Shown here in pieces: positions 24,647-31,064 of a stretch of DNA of 31,064 nt. The stretch comes from Dysgonamonadaceae bacterium (lineage in GTDB: Bacteria > Bacteroidota > Bacteroidia > Bacteroidales > Azobacteroidaceae), in contig JAITAH010000366.1 of the NCBI GenBank assembly GCA_031284225.1, positions 1 to 31,064 on the forward strand. The letters are read 5' to 3'. The position numbers were made by a program, and so were the translations under genes. The first letter of the stretch is position 1; each line of letters begins with the position of its first letter. A model generated the notes under the pieces. It saw only the letters and a list, made by a program, of their open reading frames with translations. It searched no databases and was not told the origin of the DNA.

Positions 24647-25809
24647 GTCCCAAAAAGGAAGAATCGTTGCAACGGTTTCATCCGTGGGTGTTTTCGGGCG
24701 CTATTCATCGCATCGACGGAACGCCGGAAGAGGGAGAAATTGTGGAAATATACGACTCGAAGAATCATTTTTTGGCTTTGGGACATTGTCAAATCGGTTC
24801 GATTGCCGTTCGCATCCTGAGTTTCGAACTCGAACCTATCGATACAACTTTTTGGAAAAAACGGTTAGCGATGGCTTACCAGCTTCGCCAACAGTTGGGT
24901 TTGACCCACCAACCCCCAAACAATACCTACCGGCTGGTACACGGCGAAGGCGATTTATTACCCGGATTAATCATTGATATATACGGCAATACGGCGGTCG
25001 TACAAGCTCATTCGCCGGGAATGCACCTCGCCCGCTACGAATTGGCCGACGCATTAAAAGAAACCTTAGGCAGCGCCATTGAAAATATTTATTACAAATC
25101 GGAAGACACTTTGCCATACAAGGCCGATTTGGGCGCCGAAAACGGCTATCTGCTGGGAGGAGAAAACGCCTCGTCCATCGCTTGGGAAAACGGATTACGC
25201 TTCCGGGTCGATTGGGTGAAGGGGCAAAAAACCGGATTTTTTGTCGATCAGCGGGAGAACCGCAACTTGTTGGAACGTTACGCTCAAGATCGCAACGTGC
25301 TGAATCTGTTTTGCTACACCGGCGGATTTTCCTGCTATGCCCTGCGAGGCGGCGCCCGTAGCGTCCATTCGGTGGATAGTTCGGCCAAGGCGATGGCGCT
25401 GACCAACGAAAATATTGCATTGAACTTTCCCGACAATACGCCTCATCAATCGTTTACCGAAGACGTTTTCAAATACTTGGATCAAACGCCGCACCGCTAC
25501 GATCTGATCATCTTAGATCCGCCGGCTTTCGCCAAGCGTCGGAACGTATTGAAAAACGCGCTGCAAGGCTACCGCAAACTGAATACTGTCGCTTTGGAAA
25601 AAATCCAACCGGGCGGGATTATCTTTACCTTTTCCTGTTCGCAAGTCGTTTCCAAAAACGATTTTCGTTTGGCAGTGTTCAGCGCCGCCGCTCAATCGGG
25701 ACGGAAAGTCCGTATCTTACAGCAACTTTCGCAGCCGGCCGATCACCCGATCAACATCTATCATCCCGAAGGCGAATACCTCAAAGGACTTATTTTAGAG
25801 GTCGAATAG
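24622..25809 (+). CDS. Class I SAM-dependent rRNA methyltransferase, RlmI-like
   Basis: 395 residues from ATG 24622 (MSYKKVYLSPKKEESLQRFH). The RlmI family methylates cytosine C5 in 23S rRNA (C1962 in E. coli). Order: a PUA RNA-binding domain at about 1-75 (HPWVFSGAIHRIDG to IGSIAVRILS), a linker domain with GEGDLLPGLIIDIYG, the FFVDQRENR motif, SAM-binding NLFCYTGGFSCYALRGGA at about 228, motif IV LILDPPAFAK at about 297, and FSCSQVVS near 338 with the candidate catalytic cysteine. Overlaps the exonuclease gene by 25 bases, so translation is coupled. The frame is open much further upstream, but that extension lies out of frame over the exonuclease. Confidence 0.9.
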   Translation: MSYKKVYLSPKKEESLQRFHPWVFSGAIHRIDGTPEEGEIVEIYDSKNHFLALGHCQIGSIAVRILSFELEPIDTTFWKKRLAMAYQLRQQLGLTHQPPNNTYRLVHGEGDLLPGLIIDIYGNTAVVQAHSPGMHLARYELADALKETLGSAIENIYYKSEDTLPYKADLGAENGYLLGGENASSIAWENGLRFRVDWVKGQKTGFFVDQRENRNLLERYAQDRNVLNLFCYTGGFSCYALRGGARSVHSVDSSAKAMALTNENIALNFPDNTPHQSFTEDVFKYLDQTPHRYDLIILDPPAFAKRRNVLKNALQGYRKLNTVALEKIQPGGIIFTFSCSQVVSKNDFRLAVFSAAAQSGRKVRILQQLSQPADHPINIYHPEGEYLKGLILEVE

Positions 25810-25847
25810 TTAAACTTTATTAAATACAGAAAAATAATGCCGAATAA

Positions 25848-25880
25848 TTATGTTTTATAACATAAAAACGCTTACCTTTG
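25848..25880 (+). promoter_or_regulatory. Promoter of the small transcript, with a palindrome
   Basis: TACCTTTG at 25873-25880 fits the -7 element TAnnTTTG. The -33 region is covered by the inverted repeat TTATGTT-TTAT-AACATAA at 25848-25865, with no clear TTTG. Initiation is expected near 25886. Confidence 0.6.
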
Positions 25881-25885
25881 TACTG

Positions 25886-25954
25886 TGTTTTTCATGGTAT
25901 TAGATTTAAGGTTAACAATGAAGATTGGTTGTCGTGAGGACAACCTTTTTTTTT
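25886..25954 (+). ncRNA. Candidate small RNA of about 70 nt
   Basis: Between a -7 element and a strong terminator lies a short segment with no plausible reading frame: TGTGTTTTTCATGG, then TATTAGATTTAAGGTTAAC, then the terminator stem. I recall similar core sequences (GGTATTAGATTTAAGG, GGTTAAC, GATTGG) as a recurring short element in Bacteroidales genomes, but I cannot name the family or verify it. The gap between the methyltransferase and hydrolase genes is 290 bases, and this is its only strong feature besides the hydrolase promoter. The terminator ends it before the hydrolase operon, so it is either an independent RNA or an attenuated leader. Confidence 0.55.
25927..25954 (+). terminator. 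Rho-independent terminator of the small transcript
   Basis: GGTTGTC (25927-25933), loop GTGAG, GACAACC (25939-25945), then nine T residues (25946-25954). A perfect 7-bp stem. Confidence 0.88.
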
Positions 25955-26011
25955 GCAGCCAGTTGACCCTTATTTTTGCTCCTTGAATTCTTAACGAGAA
26001 CCCATAAATTA

Positions 26012-26043
26012 TTTGCACAACTCAAATATTTTTTCAAACTTTG
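26012..26043 (+). promoter_or_regulatory. Candidate promoter of the hydrolase-porU-porV operon
   Basis: TTTG at 26012-26015, a 20-bp spacer, then AAACTTTG at 26036-26043, one base from TAnnTTTG. The spacer equals that of the IS110 remnant promoter. Initiation would be near 26050, giving a leader of about 50 bases. Confidence 0.5.
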
Positions 26044-26099
26044 CCGGCGTGTTCCGTATTGTTCAAAGTATTTATCTTGAAAATAAAAACAAAAATTCA

Positions 26100-26717
26100 A
26101 TGAAAATCATTTGCGTAGGAATGAATTACGCCACTCACAATAAAGAGCTGCATCATCCGTTTATTAATCAGGAACCGGTTATTTTCATGAAACCCGATGC
26201 ATCGCTGCTGAAAGACGGGAAACCTTTTTTCCTTCCCGACTTTTCGTCCAACATGCAATACGAAACGGAAGTGGTAGTCAAAATCAGCCGTTTGGGTAAA
26301 ACCATCGCCCGCCGGTTTGCCTCCCGTTATTACGAAGAAGTAACTGTGGGCATCGACATGACGGCGCGAGATTTGCAACAAAAACTCAGAGCCCAAGGGT
26401 TGCCTTGGGAATTGAGTAAATCGTTCGACGGTTCGGCAGTGGCCGGCCATTTTATCCGCTTGAAGGATTTGTCTTACGATATGAATCAGCTACCGTTTCA
26501 TCTGGATATCAATGAACAAACGGTTCAGAACGGAAATACCGCCGACATGCTGTTCAAAGTAGATGAATTGATTGAATCCGTCAGCCGTTTCATCACACTG
26601 AAAACCGGCGATCTCATTTATACCGGCACGCCCGCAGGAGTGGGACAAGTTCGTATCGGCGACCATTTACAAGGGTATATCGGGGATCAAAAAGTATTGG
26701 ATTTTTACATACGATAG
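26100..26717 (+). CDS. Fumarylacetoacetate hydrolase (FAH) family protein, acylpyruvase-like
   Basis: 205 residues from ATG 26100 (MKIICVGMNYATHNKELHHP). Small FAH-fold enzymes cleave acylpyruvates or related beta-diketo acids with a bound Mg ion. The family signatures are present: VGMNYATHNKEL at the start, IFMKPDASLL, the metal-binding YETEVVVKI with two glutamates and IDMTARDLQ with the aspartate, WELSKSFDGSAV with the active-site lysine, and the C-terminal GDLIYTGTPAGVGQVRIGD. Length matches the short form of the family. Two bases separate its TAG from porU, so the two are co-transcribed; this gene order, FAH protein before porU and porV, is also found in Porphyromonas gingivalis (recalled, not checked). 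Its role, if any, in secretion is unclear. Confidence 0.88.
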   Translation: MKIICVGMNYATHNKELHHPFINQEPVIFMKPDASLLKDGKPFFLPDFSSNMQYETEVVVKISRLGKTIARRFASRYYEEVTVGIDMTARDLQQKLRAQGLPWELSKSFDGSAVAGHFIRLKDLSYDMNQLPFHLDINEQTVQNGNTADMLFKVDELIESVSRFITLKTGDLIYTGTPAGVGQVRIGDHLQGYIGDQKVLDFYIR

Positions 26718-26719
26718 TA

Positions 26720-29700
26720 ATGAATATAATAGATATAGTGATTAATAAAGGACGTCAAGCCAAGGTTGCCTTAATAGGACTATTGTTCTTTTCAGGCTTT
26801 TCATTATGCGCTTTTCCGGCCGATTACGCCAATAAATCCATCCTATCCGAAGGAAAATGGGTGCAGCTGCAAGTCAAAGACAATGCTATCTATAAACTTA
26901 CTTATGAAGACATTAAAAAAATGGGATTCGCCAATCCGGCGAAAATAAAAATTTATGGTTACGGCGGCTGGCCACTGGAACAGGATTTCACAAAACCCGT
27001 TATCGACGACTTGCCCGAAGTAGCCGTTTATGTTAACAAAGGCAGCGACGGACAGTTCAACGCCGGCGATTACCTTTTGTTTTACGGACGGGGAGTGGTG
27101 AAATGGACTTACGATAGCGCCAAAGACTTTTTTGCGCATCAAAACAACCCGTATGCCAACTACGGCTATTACTTTGTTACGGAAAACGAACAAGGCCCCA
27201 AAGAAATGCCCCTACAGGAATCCTACGCGCAAACTACGTCGATTGTTAACTCGTTCGACGATTACCGGGTGCATGAGCAAGAATCGGTAGCAATTCTGAA
27301 CTCCGGCAGGGAATTGTTCGGAGAAAGTTTTGTAAGCGCAACTTCACAGCAATTTACTTTCAAAATTCCCGGCATTACCGCCGAAGACGGCAAAGTCCGT
27401 TTGTCTTTCGCCGGAGCGCCCAAATCTTCTACTTTACTTACTTTGTCGATCGGCAATGAAACGCTTATAAGCGCCACCGTCCATCCTGTCGCTTCGAGCG
27501 GATACGAAAAGGCGAAGCTGATAGACGGGATAGCGGTATGGAAAGGGGATAAAACGGAAAACCCGACGGTAACCGTTTCGTTTCCTTTTAACGGATCGGT
27601 GGCTAATCTCAATTATATCGCCTTAAATACGAAACGCAAACTTCAGTTTTACAACGAAGCTTGTACTTTCTTCCGAAATAAAAACAATCGGAGTTCCGCC
27701 GTCAAATACAATATAGAAAATGCTTCTTCCAATCTCCAGGTTTGGAATCTGACTGATATACAGGATATTCGACGCATGCAAACGGTACAGGAGGGCGCTT
27801 ACCTGACCTTTGGCGCGCCGGCGGGAACCATTCCCGAATATGCGCTGGTCGATGTTACGCAATCTTTCCCAACGCCGGAGGTCATCGGCGAAGTCAAAAA
27901 CCAGAATTTACACGCTTTGCCTCCAACCGATATGGTGATTATTGCGCCGGAAGCTTGTTTTTCCCTGGCGGAACAGTTAGCCGAAAAGCACCGCAGCCTG
28001 CAAGGCCTGAAAGTCGTCGTTGTGCAACCGGAATGGATTTACAACGAATTTTCGTCCGGAACGCCCGACGCTACGGCTTACCGACGCTTTATGAAAATGT
28101 TTTACGACCGCGCTACTACCGATACCGAGAAACCGCGCTACCTGTTACTCTATGGCGACGGCTATTTCGATAACCGGCGATTGACCAAAGAAGGCGCTAA
28201 ACTGAACAGTAAATATTATCTACTCACCTATCAGTTTGATGATTCGGTCAACGAAACCGATTCTTACGGCACCGACGATTATTTTGGTTTTTTGGACGAC
28301 TGGGAAGGCGTGAACTTAGGCAGCAACCGGCTCGACTTGGGTATCGGACGTTTTCCGGTAAATACCTACGAACAGGCGGAAAACGCACTGAACAAGACGC
28401 TCAATTACATGGATAACACAAACTACAGCTCTTGGAAAAATACGGTAATTTTTACGGCCGACGATACCGATCCGAATTTCGGATATTGCGCTTTTGCATC
28501 CGACGCCGACGAATTAGCGCATATCGTGGAACAAAGATATCCGGCCTATAAGGTGGTCAAATCTTATATGGATGCTTTCCAACCGATTGATGTGAACGGT
28601 AAACGCACCTATCCCGACGCCAAACAAAAATTGATGAATACCTTGAAAGAGGGCTGTTTCCTGTTCAACTATACCGGACACGGCGGTCCTACTGCCCTGT
28701 CGGCCAAAGACATGATGAACATTACAACTATTCGCCAAATGAATTTTAATACCTTACCCCTTTGGATTACAGCTACATGCGACTTCGGTCGCTACGACGA
28801 TACTAAAATTTCGGCCGGCGAAGAGGTTTTTCTGAATAAAAACAGCGCCGGTATTGCCCTCTTTACGACTACGCGGGTCGTATATGGCGATCCAAACCAA
28901 GGCTTAAACCGGTTTATCATCCGGAATATTTTTCTAAGAACCGGAGGCAAACACTATAGCTTGGGCGATATCCTGCGCGAAAGCAAATTGGATTACGGAA
29001 GCGATAACAATAAACTCAACTTTATCCTGCTTGGCGACCCTGCTCTGCAACTGAATTATCCGGAATGGGAAGTGGCGCTCGAAAGCATCAACGACCAGGC
29101 AATCGAATCCGGCGCTCTCGTCAACTTTCGCGCCCTGGATTACGTAACTTTAAAAGGCGTCGTTAAAGACAGACAAAGTAACCGGATCGAAAACTTCAAC
29201 GGAAGCCTTCAAGCCACTATTTTCGACGGCAAACAGACGATCCGTCCGGTAACCGCTCCCCTTGAGGAAACCGATCAATGGTCGTTTTCCGATTATTCCA
29301 GCGTGGTATATAAAGGCAATGCCAACGTCGAAAACGGACAGTTCAGCCTCTCGTTCAGGGTTCCTTTGGATATTTCCTATGCCGCCAATCCGGGTAAAAT
29401 GAATTTTTATGCCTGGGACGCTAACCAGCGCACCGACGCCAGCGGATCGTTTATGAACTACACGCTTTCCGGCACTTCCGACAACGCTAACCTCAACGAC
29501 TTAGGCCCCGAAATCGAAGTAATGTACCTCAATACCGACGCTTTCAAGAATGGCGACGAAGTAAATGAAACGCCTTTCTTCTACGCCTCCGTATTCGATG
29601 AAGACGGTATCAACCGGACAGGCAGCGGATTGGGACACGACCTAACCGTCGCTATCGATAACAATCCGGCCTGGATGTATAATTTGAATGATTATTTCAC

Positions 29701-30148
29701 TTCCGGATACGTATTTGGTCATGGAACCATCGGTTTTCCGATTCCTGAATTGCCGGCCGGCCAACATAATCTTGTTTTCAAGGTATGGGACATACTCAAT
29801 AACTCGACAACCGACTCCTTGCGGTTTACGGTGGTGAAAGGTCTGCAACCCCGGATATCGGATGCGCGGGCAGTCCCGAATCCGGCCAAAGAAAAAACCG
29901 TATTCTATCTGTATCACGATCGCCCCGAATCGGTACTCGAAGTCGAACTCCGGGTCTATGACCTGACCGGACGCACGGTTTGGACATACTCTCAAACCGG
30001 CGCTTCTCAATCGTCCCATGCAATAGAATGGGATTTAAAAACCGGAAGCGGTCAACGGGTGCCGCCGGGCATTTATATCTATCAGGCATTTATAAAAACA
30101 TCCGGAGGCAAAGAAGCCTCTAAATCGAAAAAAATAATCGTTTTATAA
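26720..30148 (+). CDS. porU: Type IX secretion system sortase PorU (C25 peptidase family)
   Basis: 1142 residues. PorU sits on the cell surface in the attachment complex, removes the C-terminal sorting domain of T9SS cargo and links the cargo to anionic LPS. N-terminal signal with a hydrophobic core (ALIGLLFFSGFSLCAFP). First part has SILSEGKWVQLQVKDNAIYK and YGYGGWPLEQDF; the gingipain-like C25 domain spans roughly 390-770 with YLLLYGDGYFDNRR, catalytic His654 in FNYTGHGG and Cys687 in WITATCDFGRYDD, which are 33 residues apart, as I recall for the P. gingivalis protein (His657, Cys690). The C-terminus, with ARAVPNPAKEKTVFYLY and LRVYDLTGRTVWTY to KKIIVL, is itself a sorting-domain-like module, as in known PorU. 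Followed by porV after 23 bases. Confidence 0.94.
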   Translation: MNIIDIVINKGRQAKVALIGLLFFSGFSLCAFPADYANKSILSEGKWVQLQVKDNAIYKLTYEDIKKMGFANPAKIKIYGYGGWPLEQDFTKPVIDDLPEVAVYVNKGSDGQFNAGDYLLFYGRGVVKWTYDSAKDFFAHQNNPYANYGYYFVTENEQGPKEMPLQESYAQTTSIVNSFDDYRVHEQESVAILNSGRELFGESFVSATSQQFTFKIPGITAEDGKVRLSFAGAPKSSTLLTLSIGNETLISATVHPVASSGYEKAKLIDGIAVWKGDKTENPTVTVSFPFNGSVANLNYIALNTKRKLQFYNEACTFFRNKNNRSSAVKYNIENASSNLQVWNLTDIQDIRRMQTVQEGAYLTFGAPAGTIPEYALVDVTQSFPTPEVIGEVKNQNLHALPPTDMVIIAPEACFSLAEQLAEKHRSLQGLKVVVVQPEWIYNEFSSGTPDATAYRRFMKMFYDRATTDTEKPRYLLLYGDGYFDNRRLTKEGAKLNSKYYLLTYQFDDSVNETDSYGTDDYFGFLDDWEGVNLGSNRLDLGIGRFPVNTYEQAENALNKTLNYMDNTNYSSWKNTVIFTADDTDPNFGYCAFASDADELAHIVEQRYPAYKVVKSYMDAFQPIDVNGKRTYPDAKQKLMNTLKEGCFLFNYTGHGGPTALSAKDMMNITTIRQMNFNTLPLWITATCDFGRYDDTKISAGEEVFLNKNSAGIALFTTTRVVYGDPNQGLNRFIIRNIFLRTGGKHYSLGDILRESKLDYGSDNNKLNFILLGDPALQLNYPEWEVALESINDQAIESGALVNFRALDYVTLKGVVKDRQSNRIENFNGSLQATIFDGKQTIRPVTAPLEETDQWSFSDYSSVVYKGNANVENGQFSLSFRVPLDISYAANPGKMNFYAWDANQRTDASGSFMNYTLSGTSDNANLNDLGPEIEVMYLNTDAFKNGDEVNETPFFYASVFDEDGINRTGSGLGHDLTVAIDNNPAWMYNLNDYFTSGYVFGHGTIGFPIPELPAGQHNLVFKVWDILNNSTTDSLRFTVVKGLQPRISDARAVPNPAKEKTVFYLYHDRPESVLEVELRVYDLTGRTVWTYSQTGASQSSHAIEWDLKTGSGQRVPPGIYIYQAFIKTSGGKEASKSKKIIVL

Positions 30149-30171
30149 GCAAAATGACAATAAACAAAAGT

Positions 30172-31064
30172 ATGAATAAAATTCAAGCAGTAACCTTCGT
30201 TGCATTATTACTATTGATCATCCATCCGGTGAAAGCGCAGGACGCCAAAGAAGAGAAGTTTAATCCATTAAGAAGCGGTATTCCTTCGCTGACCATTGCC
30301 CCGGATGCACGAGGCGGCGGTATGGCCGACATCGGCGCCGCTACCGACCCCGACGTGTTTTCCCAATACTGGAATCCGGCCAAATATGCCTTTGCATACA
30401 GTAAGGCGGGCGTCAGTTTATCCTATACGCCGTGGTTGGCGAAATTAGTCGATGACATAAGCCTCAGCTATCTGGTAGGCTACTATAAAATCGGCGATAA
30501 CGATAATCTGGCCATCGGTTCTTCCTTTCGGTATTTTTCCTTGGGACAAATCATCTTGACGGACGATAACAACCAACCCTACAATGAAACAAGACCTTAC
30601 GAAATGGCTTTCGACGCCAGTGTCGCTTTGAAATTCACCGAATCGTATTCCCAATCGGTGGCTTTCCGCTATATTTTCTCAGACTTGGGTTCCGGAATGC
30701 GGGACGACGGGATCTACCCGGCCAGCGCCGTAGCAGTCGATGTAGCCGGTTATCTCAACAAATACCTCGTACTGGGCAAAAGCGAATGTTTACTGGGCTT
30801 GGGGTACAATATATCCAACATCGGCAACAAAGTCTCTTACGACGGCGGTAATACCAATGTTTTCTTGCCGACCAACTTGCGCATAGGCGCTTCCCTGCTT
30901 TATCCTTTGGACGATTATAATACTTTAGCGTTCAGCGCCGATCTGAATAAATACTTGATTCCTACTCCTCCCGATTTGGAAGATGTGGAAGATAAACAGG
31001 CCGCCATGCAGCCTTATTACGACACTTCGCCGATTGCCGGCATGTTCAAATCGTTCAACGACGC
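30172..31064 (+). CDS. porV: T9SS outer-membrane protein PorV, 5' part (runs off the window)
   Basis: 297 codons are visible, with no stop before the right edge; known PorV is about 390 residues. PorV is a FadL-like beta-barrel that takes cargo from the SprA channel and delivers it to PorU. Signal peptide MNKIQAVTFVALLLLIIHPV-KAQ, then FNPLRSGIPSLTIAPDARGG, GMADIGAATDPDVFSQYWNP and repeated amphipathic strands (AGVSLSYTPWL, LSYLVGYYKIG, SSFRYFSLGQIIL), ending at FKSFNDA. The block SGIPSLTIAPDARGGGMADI is diagnostic for PorV and its P. gingivalis ortholog LptO. An in-frame ATG at 30154 would add six residues; 30172 gives the more usual signal length. Confidence 0.93.
   Translation, partial: MNKIQAVTFVALLLLIIHPVKAQDAKEEKFNPLRSGIPSLTIAPDARGGGMADIGAATDPDVFSQYWNPAKYAFAYSKAGVSLSYTPWLAKLVDDISLSYLVGYYKIGDNDNLAIGSSFRYFSLGQIILTDDNNQPYNETRPYEMAFDASVALKFTESYSQSVAFRYIFSDLGSGMRDDGIYPASAVAVDVAGYLNKYLVLGKSECLLGLGYNISNIGNKVSYDGGNTNVFLPTNLRIGASLLYPLDDYNTLAFSADLNKYLIPTPPDLEDVEDKQAAMQPYYDTSPIAGMFKSFND

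Noticed and set aside
1..31064. CRISPR array, tRNA or rRNA genes, phage genes
   Set aside because: I saw no regularly spaced direct repeats, no tRNA-like or rRNA sequence and no phage protein motifs by reading; a covariance-model scan was not possible.

Overview
The window is a Bacteroidota chromosome segment, most likely order Bacteroidales; the family cannot be fixed from sequence alone. Evidence: a type IX secretion (T9SS) sorting domain at the left edge, porU and porV at the right edge, promoters of the Bacteroidota type (TTTG, about 20 bp, TAnnTTTG), and large 8-helix MacB/FtsX permeases. GC is moderate, roughly 45-50% by eye.

Layout. 1-1138: decayed left flank with the 3' end of a secreted T9SS cargo protein, a truncated pectinesterase start joined to the 3' half of an HU-like gene, and a strong terminator. 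1156-3061: ettA on the minus strand, and a remnant of an IS110-type insertion sequence (promoter plus 13 codons). 3058-5511: minus-strand operon of M19 dipeptidase, glutaminyl-cyclase-like M28 protein and sufE, with overlapping genes. 5583-23235: an 18-kb minus-strand export locus with a TolC-like channel, a membrane-fusion protein, six MacB/FtsX permease genes (one broken by a stop codon) and one ATPase. 23236-23496: divergent regulatory region. 23497-25809: plus-strand DUF5063 protein, 3'-5' exonuclease and RlmI-like methyltransferase. 25873-25954: small transcript candidate with its own promoter and terminator. 26012-31064: FAH-family hydrolase, porU (T9SS sortase) and porV (cut by the window edge).

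Main result. The export locus appears to be two transcription units, each headed by a sigma-54 (-24/-12) promoter: one before tolC (23276-23292), one inside the array before the 10992-13325 permease (13362-13378). Each is preceded by two TGTAAA-N5-TTTACA-like sites, one perfect and one degenerate, centred exactly 63 and 85 bp upstream of the -24 GG in both cases. This matching geometry suggests one NtrC-type activator, not encoded in the window, controls both units: tolC, adaptor and three permeases, then permease, ATPase and two permeases.

The array shows signs of recombination: nearly identical 5' ends of two neighbouring permease genes, a stranded 73-bp tail of a third permease between two others, and an in-frame TAA splitting a fourth. 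A second regulatory surprise is a 51-bp promoter block (48 of 51 identical) shared by ettA and the DUF5063 gene, 20 kb apart and in opposite orientation.
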